Of a stretch of 6,110 nt of DNA, positions 1 to 5,268 are shown in pieces; the stretch's first letter is position 1, and each line of letters starts with the position of its first letter. A model generated the notes under the pieces. That model worked only from the letters and a program-made list of their open reading frames with translations, had not been told where the DNA came from and did no database searches. The position numbers and the translations under genes are program-made. The stretch comes from Oscillospiraceae bacterium (lineage in GTDB: Bacteria > Bacillota_A > Clostridia > Oscillospirales > Oscillospiraceae), in NCBI GenBank assembly GCA_017540945.1, contig JAFYAB010000049.1:1-6110 (forward strand), in the 5' to 3' direction.

Positions 1-19
1 AGTTAAGCTCAGGTTCGTC

Positions 20-71
20 GACGATAGTATGCGGGCGACTGCATGTGAAAATAGATAATGCCAACACAAAG
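20..71 (+). repeat. Terminator-linked direct repeat, copy 1
   Basis: First copy of a duplicated noncoding module. Its core at 39-71 (33 nt) is identical to 150-182. A shorter upstream block at 20-32 matches 137-149 at all but one base. Copy 1 has six extra bases (33-38) between block and core. The core ends inside the 5' arm of the terminator at 68-99. Within the core, GCAU (41-44) can pair with AUGC (58-61), and GUG (45-47) with CAC (65-67), which is an H-type pseudoknot layout. That fold is inference from two short stems. I do not recognise a known RNA family. No convincing sigma-A promoter lies directly upstream, and transcription may enter from beyond the left edge. Confidence 0.75.
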
Positions 72-99
72 AGATCGTCGAAAGACGGTCTCTTTTTTT
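68..99 (+). terminator. Intrinsic terminator T1 after repeat copy 1
   Basis: A 12-bp stem pairs 68-79 with 84-95, containing one G-U pair and closed by a GAAA tetraloop (80-83). It runs into seven T (93-99). It starts inside the duplicated core, so copy 1 and the terminator form one unit. The rightward orientation is set by the T tract. Confidence 0.9.
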
Positions 100-103
100 G
101 CCT

Positions 104-128
104 AAAACGCCCCACTGGGGCGTTTTTT
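104..128 (+). terminator. Intrinsic terminator T2, tandem to T1
   Basis: A perfect 10-bp stem (104-113 with 117-126) has a 3-nt loop and a T run through 128. The A run at the 5' edge gives four T on the other strand, so it could also work leftward. It lies 4 nt after T1, a tandem double terminator. Confidence 0.85.
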
Positions 129-136
129 ACGGCAAA

Positions 137-182
137 GACGATAGTCTGCCTGCATGTGAAAATAGATAATGCCAACACAAAG
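137..182 (+). repeat. Terminator-linked direct repeat, copy 2
   Basis: Second copy of the module seen at 20-71. The core at 150-182 is identical to 39-71, and the upstream block at 137-149 differs from 20-32 at one base. Block and core are directly joined here. Copy 2 also runs straight into a GAAA-loop terminator (179-210), whose stem sequence is quite different from that of T1. The same short pairings (152-155 with 169-172; 156-158 with 176-178) are possible. It begins only 8 nt after T2, leaving no room for a full sigma-A promoter outside the repeat. Confidence 0.75.
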
Positions 183-210
183 CTCCATCCGAAAGGGTGG
201 AGCTTTTCTT
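179..210 (+). terminator. Intrinsic terminator T3 after repeat copy 2
   Basis: A 12-bp stem (179-190 with 195-206) with one G-U pair and a GAAA tetraloop (191-194) is followed by a T-rich tail to 210. Its architecture equals T1 (same A-A-A-G base, same loop), but most inner stem bases differ while pairing is kept. Confidence 0.85.
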
Positions 211-235
211 ATACGCTGCAGCAAAATGGAACAGA

Positions 236-280
236 CGAAGCCCCGGGGAAATTGTTTCAGACAATTTCCCCGGGGCTTCG
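236..280 (-). terminator. Perfect 20-bp inverted repeat, probable end of the nth operon
   Basis: Arms 236-255 and 261-280 are perfectly complementary around a 5-nt loop (256-260). The hairpin lies 27 bases beyond the stop codon of the leftward membrane-protein gene, where a terminator is expected. Neither strand has an immediate run of T; the leftward exit is only moderately T-rich. It may therefore be an mRNA-stabilising 3' hairpin or a dispersed palindromic repeat rather than a classical terminator. Confidence 0.55.
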
Positions 281-307
281 AAAAATCCGGGAACCGCTCC
301 GTTCCCG

Positions 308-793
308 TTATTCCTCCGGCGCGGCCTCCGCTTCCGCCTCTTCCTCCGATGCATCCTCCGAAACGCTGTCCTTGACCCGGGCGGCGGCAATCAGGTAGAC
401 GACAGGGGTGACGATGCCGAGGATCAGACCCACGGCCAGCTCCCACCAGGGCATGGAGGCGGTGCGCAGGACGATCTGGACCATACCGGCCAGGGTCAGC
501 AGAAGGGTCAGGACTCCCCAGACGATCAGCGCCTTGCCGGCCCGGTCGGGCCGCTTGGCGGCTTTGGAGCCCAGCGCCCCCGTCACCAGCTCCACGATGG
601 CGCCGACCAGCAGCAGGCCCATTCCGAAGAGATCCCGGGAGGCGGAGAAAACGCCGCTGGTGGCGAGGGTCAAGCCGACCACCGCGGCGAGGCCCAGGGC
701 GTAGAGCAGGATGCCCAAAGCCCCAAAGACGATCATCAGGACGCTGACGATCTTCAAAACAGTCATTTCCGCGGAAATATAATCGTTTTTCAT
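308..793 (-). CDS. Small four-helix membrane protein with acidic C-terminal tail, function unknown
   Basis: The 161-residue protein has four likely membrane helices at about residues 12-44 (long, may bend), 56-73, 87-108 and 117-137. It has short loops and ends in a tail rich in Glu, Asp and Ala (about 142-161). There is no signal peptide cleavage site and no catalytic motif. The ATG at 793 is chosen because an AGGAGG site (801-806) sits 7 nt upstream and the hydrophobic pattern starts just after it. The start lies 2 nt beyond the nth stop, with its ribosome site inside nth, so it is co-transcribed and probably translationally coupled. I do not recognise the family. It resembles generic small membrane proteins common in Clostridia, and its pairing with nth need not mean a repair role. 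The tail is presumably cytoplasmic; this is inference. Confidence 0.85.
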   Translation of the reverse strand: MKNDYISAEMTVLKIVSVLMIVFGALGILLYALGLAAVVGLTLATSGVFSASRDLFGMGLLLVGAIVELVTGALGSKAAKRPDRAGKALIVWGVLTLLLTLAGMVQIVLRTASMPWWELAVGLILGIVTPVVYLIAAARVKDSVSEDASEEEAEAEAAPEE

Positions 794-795
794 AA

Positions 796-1443
796 TCAAA
801 CCTCCTGCTCCCGGTTGAAATACCCGCAGAAGGGCGCCAGGGAGCATTTTTCGCAGGCGGGCTTCCGAGCCGTACAGACCGCCCGGCCGTGGAGAACGAT
901 GCGGTGGCAGAAGTCGGAGCTCTCCTCCGGCGGCAGCACGGCCCGCAGCTGTTCCTCGCATTTGGCCGGGTCCTTGGTGCCGTCGGTAAGGCCCAGCTTG
1001 CCGCAGATGCGGATGCAGTGAGTGTCGCAGACCACAGAGCCGGGGACCCCATAGAGGTCCCCCAGCAGGAGATTGGCGGTCTTCCGGCCCACGCCGGGGA
1101 GCCTCAGCAGCGCCTCCATACTGTCGGGGACTTTTCCGCCGTAGTCCGTCAGCAGCATCCGGCAGGCCAGAACGATGTCCCGGGCCTTGTGCTTGTAGAA
1201 ACCGCAGGAACGGACCAGCTCCTCCACCTCCGCCACGTCGGCCTGGGCGAAGCTCTCCAGGGTCGGGAAGCGGGCGAACAGGGCCGGAGTGATCAGATTC
1301 ACCCGTTCGTCGGTGCATTGGGCCGAGAGCCGCACCGCGATCATCAGCTCGTAGTCCTTCTGGCTGTGGAGAGCGCATTCCGCGGCGGGATAGTCATTTT
1401 TCAGGGCCTCGATGATATGCAGGGCCTTTTCTCTTTTTTCCAT
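796..1443 (-). CDS. nth: Endonuclease III (DNA glycosylase/AP lyase)
   Basis: This 215-residue protein is close to the usual bacterial length (about 211). The enzyme removes oxidised pyrimidines from DNA and cleaves at the abasic site in base excision repair. Visible signatures are SAQCTD (40-45) in the N-terminal helical part; the helix-hairpin-helix LPGVGRKTA (115-123) with the catalytic lysine K121; the catalytic aspartate D140 in VCDTH; and a C-terminal iron-sulphur cluster loop with C190, C197, C200 and C206 in C-X6-C-X2-C-X5-C spacing. All key residues are present, so it should be active. The ATG at 1443 fits the family N-terminus, though the ribosome site before it is weak. It is the first gene of a leftward unit with the membrane-protein gene and has a likely promoter at 1512-1517. 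MutY is excluded by length and by the absence of its extra C-terminal domain. Confidence 0.96.
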   Translation of the reverse strand: MEKREKALHIIEALKNDYPAAECALHSQKDYELMIAVRLSAQCTDERVNLITPALFARFPTLESFAQADVAEVEELVRSCGFYKHKARDIVLACRMLLTDYGGKVPDSMEALLRLPGVGRKTANLLLGDLYGVPGSVVCDTHCIRICGKLGLTDGTKDPAKCEEQLRAVLPPEESSDFCHRIVLHGRAVCTARKPACEKCSLAPFCGYFNREQEV

Positions 1444-1511
1444 GTTTTTCTGTCCCGTAAGTAAGAAGTAATAAGGAATCAGTAAAGCGGGCGTTTCCGG
1501 CTGCTTCTTGC

Positions 1512-1517
1512 ATTATA
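1512..1517 (-). promoter_or_regulatory. Probable nth promoter, extended -10
   Basis: The minus strand reads TGTTATAAT, a consensus -10 with the TGn extension. No good -35 hexamer lies 16-18 bp upstream, which is tolerated at extended -10 promoters. It leaves a leader of about 60 nt before the nth start. It lies back to back with the hydrolase promoter in an AT-rich gap. Confidence 0.6.
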
Positions 1518-1548
1518 ACACATTTTTGCGGGAAGGGAAAGAACTTTG

Positions 1549-1577
1549 TTGCGTTTTTTGCGGGCTTGGATTATAAT
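1549..1577 (+). promoter_or_regulatory. Sigma-A type promoter of the hydrolase gene
   Basis: TTGCGT (1549-1554) and TATAAT (1572-1577) are separated by 17 bp. The predicted transcript starts near 1584, which rules out the upstream TTG at 1566 and supports the ATG at 1608 with its GAGG at 1595-1598. Confidence 0.7.
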
Positions 1578-1607
1578 AGATCCATTCATTCAGCGAGGTA
1601 TCTTACG

Positions 1608-2537
1608 ATGGGCGTCATTGTCAGCTTGTACAAGAAGAATTTTTTGCAGCGCTACGATGTGCCGGAAGCGATCCCCTTTTCCTGCTGCGATGATTTTCCG
1701 GGGCTTTGCTGTGAGCAGGGGGCCTTCCGGAATTCGTCGGACGTCCAGATCCGCTATTTCAGCTATTTCTATGGGGGCTACGATCCGGGGAAGGTCATTT
1801 TGCTCTGCCCCGGGCTCGGACCGGGACACATTGGGTATTTCTCGGAGATCGACGCCCTCTGCCGGGCGGGCTTCCGGGTCCTGACCCTGGACTACACCGG
1901 CTGCGGCGCTTCGGGCGGAGAACGGCTGCCCTCCTGCAACGCGCCGACCCGGGACGCCGTGGAGCTGTTGGAACGCCTGAAGCCCCGGGGGGAGATCATC
2001 CCGGTAGGACATTCTCTCGGCGGCTACACGGCGCTGAATCTGGCAAATCTGCTGCCTGAAGTGCGGCGGGCCGTGATCATTTCCGGCTTTGTGGGGATCG
2101 CCGATGAAATGATGGGCTTTGTCAAGCTGCGGGTCCTGGCCAATCGGATCAAACGCTTTGAGCGGAAGCTCGACCCGCGCTATGGCGGACTGGACAATCG
2201 CGCTTATCTGGCGAAGACCCGGGACAAGCTGCTGTGGATCCATTCCACGGACGATCCGGTGGTCAGCTATCAGCACAACGCGAAGCAGGTCCTGCGCCTC
2301 GGCAACCCCAATGTGCGGGTGGTGACCGTGGAGGGCAAAAAACACCTGCCCCAATATACAGCCGAAGCGCTGCAGAAAATGAACGCATGGATGGGCGGCT
2401 ACGACCGGCTGGTCCGGGAGAAGAAGCTGACCACGCCGGAGGAAAAACAAGCGTATTTCGCGGACAAGCCCGCGGCGGGGATGACGGAGCAGGACCCCGC
2501 GGTGATCGGGGAGATCCTGCGCTTTCTCCGGGGGTAG
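1608..2537 (+). CDS. Alpha/beta hydrolase (serine hydrolase family)
   Basis: The 309-residue cytoplasmic protein has an alpha/beta-hydrolase core. An oxyanion-loop segment PGLGPG lies at 68-73 and a TLDYTGCGASGG strand-turn at 93-104. The nucleophile elbow GHSLGG (134-139) contains S136. The acid is probably D216 in STDDPVV, and the base H246 in GKKH, so the full Ser-Asp-His triad is present in the right order. An N-terminal extension of about 55 residues carries two Cys pairs (26-27 and 34-35), and a charged C-terminal stretch follows the core. Substrate is not predictable; lipase, esterase, peptidase or acyl-transfer activity are all possible. ATG 1608 is chosen from the promoter position and a GAGG site 9 nt upstream. 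It stands divergent to nth and upstream of rarA, with no hint of a shared pathway. Confidence 0.88.
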   Translation: MGVIVSLYKKNFLQRYDVPEAIPFSCCDDFPGLCCEQGAFRNSSDVQIRYFSYFYGGYDPGKVILLCPGLGPGHIGYFSEIDALCRAGFRVLTLDYTGCGASGGERLPSCNAPTRDAVELLERLKPRGEIIPVGHSLGGYTALNLANLLPEVRRAVIISGFVGIADEMMGFVKLRVLANRIKRFERKLDPRYGGLDNRAYLAKTRDKLLWIHSTDDPVVSYQHNAKQVLRLGNPNVRVVTVEGKKHLPQYTAEALQKMNAWMGGYDRLVREKKLTTPEEKQAYFADKPAAGMTEQDPAVIGEILRFLRG

Positions 2538-2549
2538 CGAACTGGCGGC

Positions 2550-2568
2550 GGGCGCTCAAGGAGCGCCC
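2550..2568. repeat. Short GC-rich hairpin after the hydrolase gene
   Basis: An 8-bp perfect stem (2550-2557 with 2561-2568) has a 3-nt loop and lies 12 nt after the hydrolase stop. There is no T tract, so it is not an obvious terminator. It may be one half of a palindromic dispersed repeat that includes 2613-2629. Confidence 0.5.
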
Positions 2569-2612
2569 CTGCGGCGATGATTTACCGAATTCTGAATCCC
2601 GGACGGGAAATG

Positions 2613-2629
2613 GCGGGCAGATTGCCCGC
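2613..2629. repeat. Short GC-rich hairpin before rarA
   Basis: A 7-bp perfect stem (2613-2619 with 2623-2629) has a 3-nt loop. It ends 10 nt before the rarA ribosome site (GGAGG, 2640-2644) and has no T tract. I see no clear sigma-A promoter in the 2538-2652 gap, so rarA may be read from the hydrolase promoter. Confidence 0.5.
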
Positions 2630-2652
2630 GCTACATTGTGGAGGTGACGGAT

Positions 2653-3915
2653 ATGTATCAGCCCTTGGCGGACGAGCTGCGGCCAAGAGAATTGAGCGAG
2701 GTCTACGGCCAGGATCACATCCTGGGCGAGGGGGCCATCCTGCGGCGGATCATCGAGTCGGGCACGGTGCCGAATCTGATCTTCTATGGGCCCTCCGGGA
2801 CCGGAAAGACCACCGTGGCCAACATCATCGCCGAGAAGACCCAGCGCAAGCTCTTCAAGCTCAACGCCACCACCGCATCCACCGCGGACATCAAGACCAT
2901 CGTCTCCCAGCTGGACACCATGCTGGCCCCCAACGGGGTGCTGCTCTATCTGGACGAGATCCAGTCCTTCAACAAAAAGCAGCAGCAGACCCTTTTGGAA
3001 CACATCGAGAACGGCAAGATCACCCTGATCGCCTCCACCACCGAGAATCCGTATTTTTACGTGTTCAACGCCATCCTGAGCCGTTCCACCATCTTTGAGT
3101 TCAAGAGTCTGACGCCGGAGGCCGTGCGGAAGGCCGTGGACCGGGCGATGGCCTACATGGCGGAGAAGCTGCAGGTGCGCGTGGAGGCCGACGAGGCCGC
3201 CCTGGCCCATATCGCGAGCTCCTGCGGCGGCGACGTGCGGAAGGCCCTGAACGCCGTGGAGGTCCTCTTTACCGCCTGCGCGGGGCAGGACGGGGTGGTA
3301 CGCATCACCCCCGCCGACGCCGAGGCCGTGAGCCAGAAGTCCTCCATGCACTACGACCGGGAGGGGGACAACCACTTCGACTCCGTCTCCGCCCTGATGA
3401 AGTCCCTCCGGGGCTCGGACCCGGACGCGGCTCTGCACTACCTGGCGCGGCTGCTGGAGGCGGGCGATCTGCCCGGGGCCTGCCGCCGGATCCTCTGCTC
3501 CGCCAGCGAGGACATCGGCCTGGCCTACCCCCAGGCGGTGAGCATCGTGAAGTCCTGCGTGGACGCGGCCCTGCAGCTGGGCCTCCCCGAAGCGCGGCTG
3601 CCCCTGGCCCAGGCGGTGATCCTCCTGGCCACGGCCCCCAAGTCCAACTCTGTCGTTGTTGCCATCGATCGGGCCGTGAGCGACGTGAAGAAGGGCAAGG
3701 CCGGCCCCTTCCCCCGGGAGCTGCAGAACGTCCACGCCGACGGCGCGGGCTTCGAGCGGGAGCAGGGCTATCTGTATCCCCACGACTTCCCGGGCCACTG
3801 GGTCAAGCAGCAGTATCTGCCGGACATGCTGGTGGGGACCACCTATTACGAGTACGGGGACAACAAGTTTGAGCAGAGCTGCAAGGCGTACTGGGAGAAG
3901 ATCAAGGGGGAATAG
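2653..3915 (+). CDS. rarA: Replication-associated recombination protein A (RarA/MgsA family AAA+ ATPase)
   Basis: This 420-residue ATPase is related to clamp-loader subunits and acts at stalled or gapped replication forks, where the family binds SSB and single-stranded DNA ends. Visible motifs are the N-terminal LRPREL...VYGQDH segment (9-22) typical of the family; Walker A GPSGTGKTT (46-54); Walker B LLYLDEI (97-103); sensor 1 STTENP (128-133); an arginine finger in LSRS (142-145); and a GGDVRKALN sensor 2 region. The C-terminal half is the MgsA tetramerisation domain, with the conserved ASEDIGLA, LPEARLPLAQA and PHDFPGHWVKQQYLP stretches. Length matches the family. ATG 2653 is preferred over GTG 2638 because GGAGG (2640-2644) sits 8 nt before it. 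The stop is 2 nt before the DUF951 gene, so the two form an operon. Confidence 0.96.
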   Translation: MYQPLADELRPRELSEVYGQDHILGEGAILRRIIESGTVPNLIFYGPSGTGKTTVANIIAEKTQRKLFKLNATTASTADIKTIVSQLDTMLAPNGVLLYLDEIQSFNKKQQQTLLEHIENGKITLIASTTENPYFYVFNAILSRSTIFEFKSLTPEAVRKAVDRAMAYMAEKLQVRVEADEAALAHIASSCGGDVRKALNAVEVLFTACAGQDGVVRITPADAEAVSQKSSMHYDREGDNHFDSVSALMKSLRGSDPDAALHYLARLLEAGDLPGACRRILCSASEDIGLAYPQAVSIVKSCVDAALQLGLPEARLPLAQAVILLATAPKSNSVVVAIDRAVSDVKKGKAGPFPRELQNVHADGAGFEREQGYLYPHDFPGHWVKQQYLPDMLVGTTYYEYGDNKFEQSCKAYWEKIKGE

Positions 3916-3917
3916 GA

Positions 3918-4112
3918 ATGCCGATGGATATCAGGGTCGGCGACCTGCTGACCATGAAGAAGAAGCACCCCTGCGGGGCCGAGCGCTGGCTGGTCCTCCG
4001 CTCCGGTATGGACTTCCGCCTCCGCTGCCAGGGCTGCGGCCATGAGGTGATGATCCCCCGGTCCAAGGCCGAGAAGGGGATCAAAAGCGTGGAACGCGGC
4101 AAAACGCCGTAA
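3918..4112 (+). CDS. DUF951 family small protein
   Basis: The 64-residue protein matches the DUF951 pattern of Firmicutes: VGDL..MKKKHPCG near the N-terminus (7-20), then a basic and hydrophobic strand, RLRCQGCGHEVMIPRSK (34-50), and a basic tail. C19, C37, C40 and H42 could form a small metal or nucleic-acid binding site; this is inference, since the family function is unknown. Two start codons are possible, ATG 3918 and ATG 3924. The first has a GGGGG stretch 7 nt upstream inside the end of rarA, the second an AGGA 6 nt upstream, so the protein may be two residues shorter. It is co-transcribed with rarA and is the last gene before a strong terminator. Confidence 0.9.
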   Translation: MPMDIRVGDLLTMKKKHPCGAERWLVLRSGMDFRLRCQGCGHEVMIPRSKAEKGIKSVERGKTP

Positions 4113-4130
4113 TCGAACTCCATTTCATAC

Positions 4131-4173
4131 AAAAAACAGGTCGTTTCCCCATTTGGGAAGCGACCTGTTTTTT
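4131..4173. terminator. Strong bidirectional terminator after the rarA-DUF951 unit
   Basis: A 19-bp stem pairs 4131-4149 with 4155-4173, contains one G-U pair and has a 5-nt loop. Six A on one side and six T on the other allow termination in both directions. It separates the rarA unit from the sporulation operon. Confidence 0.92.
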
Positions 4174-4186
4174 CTGTGGGGCGGTG

Positions 4187-4192
4187 TATAAT
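4187..4192 (+). promoter_or_regulatory. Probable spoIIGA -10 element
   Basis: A perfect TATAAT lies 13 nt after the terminator. No good -35 exists at normal spacing, because the region is occupied by the terminator arm and T tract. In Bacillus the spoIIG promoter is a sigma-A promoter with abnormal spacing that needs phosphorylated Spo0A. A weak -35 fits that model, but I find no full 0A box (TGTCGAA) upstream here. Confidence 0.5.
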
Positions 4193-4215
4193 GGGAACGC
4201 GCTTTGGGGACAGGA

Positions 4216-4265
4216 AATGCGGATTCTTCGCTGCCCCTTCGACTACGCTCAGGGCAAGACAGAAT
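4216..4265. repeat. Palindromic REP-like repeat in the spoIIGA leader
   Basis: The leader carries TTCGACTACGCTCA (4238-4251) flanked by TGCCC (4232-4236) and GGGCA (4252-4256), which can form a stem. From memory, the TTCGACTACGCTCAG core followed by an AGAATGACA-like end is a very widespread intergenic palindromic repeat in bacteria. GACAGGA occurs on both sides (4209-4215 and 4266-4272) and could be a target duplication or chance. It is not coding. Confidence 0.5.
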
Positions 4266-4287
4266 GACAGGATCGGGAGGCTGGCAG

Positions 4288-5133
4288 TTGGTCGTTTATA
4301 TCGACGAGGTCTTTTTTGTCAACGCGGCGGTGGATTGGCTGCTGCTCAAAACAGCGATGGACCTGACCGGCGCCGGGACCCGCCCCTGGCGGCTCTGGGC
4401 GGGGGCGGGCTTTGGAGGCCTGGCGGCCTGCGGGGTGTATCTGCCGGGCCTCGGCTGGCTGGGGGAGCTGCCCGGAGCGGCGCTGAGCTTTTTGGGGCTC
4501 TGCCTGATCTGCTTCGGCTGGCGGGGAAAGGCATGGAAAAGCTGGCTCTGGTTCTTCTGTGTCTGCTGCGGCTTCGCAGGCCTGACCCTGGCGGTCTGCG
4601 GGCTGCTGCGGATACCGGCCTTCTCCCGGGCGGGGCGGGTCTACTACCGGCTTACCGGGCGGCTGCTGGTGCTGCTGGCGGCGGCGGTCTGGGGGCTCTG
4701 CCGCCTGCTGCTGGAGCGCTTTGCCCGGCATCGGGGCCGGGAGCTGGTGCGGCTGGGCCTGAGCCTGGGGGAGCGGTCGCTTGTGTGCGCTGCCCTGCGG
4801 GACACGGGGAACAGCCTTTCCGATCCTCTGACCGGGGAGCCCGTGCTGGTGGCCCGCTGGCAGCTCGCGGCCCGGCTCCTGCCGGAGCTGGGGCTGACCA
4901 GGGCCCAGTTCGAGGACCCTGCCGCGCTGTTGGTCCGCCTGGGAGAGGCCCGCCCCGAGCTGCGCGTCCGCCTGATCCCCTTCCGGGCTGTGGGGGTCGA
5001 CGGCGGTCTGCTGCTGGCCTTGTCCCTGGACCGGGTCACGGAGGACGGAAAGACCGTTCCGACACGGCTCGTGGCCTTCTCTCCGACGGAGCTGTCCGAC
5101 GGGGGAGCCTACGAGGCGATCGTGCAGGGGTGA
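4288..5133 (+). CDS. spoIIGA: SpoIIGA, sigma-E processing aspartic protease
   Basis: This 281-residue membrane protease cleaves the pro-peptide from pro-SigE in the mother cell after asymmetric division. In Bacillus it is activated by SpoIIR from the forespore. The first half has about five hydrophobic segments (roughly 3-22, 37-54, 62-78, 86-107, 124-143). The C-terminal half is the pepsin-like single-Asp domain with the family motif RDTGNSLSDPLTGEPV (171-186), catalytic D172, and RLIPFRAVG (228-236). Bacillus SpoIIGA is 309 residues, so this one is slightly short but complete. The start is TTG 4288, because GGGAGG (4275-4280) lies 7 nt upstream and the protein then begins VVYIDEVFFVN, the usual SpoIIGA N-terminus. 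The ATG at 4264 and TTG at 4204 would add repeat-derived residues. The TTG start may limit its level. sigE follows. Confidence 0.93.
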   Translation: MVVYIDEVFFVNAAVDWLLLKTAMDLTGAGTRPWRLWAGAGFGGLAACGVYLPGLGWLGELPGAALSFLGLCLICFGWRGKAWKSWLWFFCVCCGFAGLTLAVCGLLRIPAFSRAGRVYYRLTGRLLVLLAAAVWGLCRLLLERFARHRGRELVRLGLSLGERSLVCAALRDTGNSLSDPLTGEPVLVARWQLAARLLPELGLTRAQFEDPAALLVRLGEARPELRVRLIPFRAVGVDGGLLLALSLDRVTEDGKTVPTRLVAFSPTELSDGGAYEAIVQG

Positions 5134-5150
5134 GCGGGAGTTGATGATCC

Positions 5151-5240
5151 GTAGGGGCCGAACTCGAAGAGTCACGAAGTATGCCCACATCGGCCCTCAC
5201 ACCGATACGGGATAGGGTCGATGTGGGCAGCGGCCCCTAC
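5151..5240. repeat. 90-nt nested inverted repeat between spoIIGA and sigE
   Basis: Outer arms 5151-5160 and 5231-5240 are perfectly complementary (10 bp). Inside, 5182-5197 pairs with 5214-5229 over 16 bp with one G-U, topped by CCG/CGG (5202-5204 with 5208-5210). A side hairpin ACTC-GAA-GAGT occupies 5162-5172. As RNA this is a three-way junction. No T tract follows, so it is not an intrinsic terminator. It ends 16 nt before the sigE ribosome site. It may be a miniature dispersed element or a processing/stability structure. Confidence 0.75.
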
Positions 5241-5268
5241 GACAATCTGACAAAACGGAGGTCATACT

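Noticed and set aside
54..59. GATAAT in the repeat core as a -10 promoter element
   Set aside because: The -35 positions differ between the two copies and match no consensus. A start there would leave only part of the conserved core in the transcript.
39..182. Two identical 33-bp direct repeats as a CRISPR array
   Set aside because: There are only two copies, and the 78-bp interval holds two intrinsic terminators and part of the repeat itself rather than a spacer. No cas gene is present.
45..398. GTG-started open frame of 117 codons through the left intergenic region
   Set aside because: It passes through three terminators and the large palindrome, has no ribosome site, and its repeated peptide simply reflects the DNA repeat.
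308..1378. A 356-codon minus-strand frame joining part of the nth region to the membrane gene
   Set aside because: Its first half is the wrong frame of nth. Nth is complete with all catalytic and cluster residues in its own frame, and the membrane gene has its own AGGAGG and ATG at 793.
1541..1553. A possible LexA (SOS) box near the nth/hydrolase promoters
   Set aside because: It begins GAAC but the second half does not match GTTC at the right spacing, so it is not a credible operator.
2263..3798. A 511-codon minus-strand open frame opposite rarA
   Set aside because: It is a shadow caused by high GC codon bias. The plus strand encodes an intact RarA with all ATPase motifs.
4204..4287. Upstream starts for spoIIGA at TTG 4204 or ATG 4264
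   Set aside because: They lack a ribosome site and add residues encoded by an intergenic palindromic repeat. TTG 4288 has GGGAGG at 7 nt and the family N-terminus.
4176..5144. A 322-codon plus-strand frame overlapping spoIIGA
   Set aside because: It is low-complexity Gly/Ala/Arg/Pro sequence in the wrong frame. The overlapping frame has the DTGN protease motif and the SpoIIGA N-terminus.
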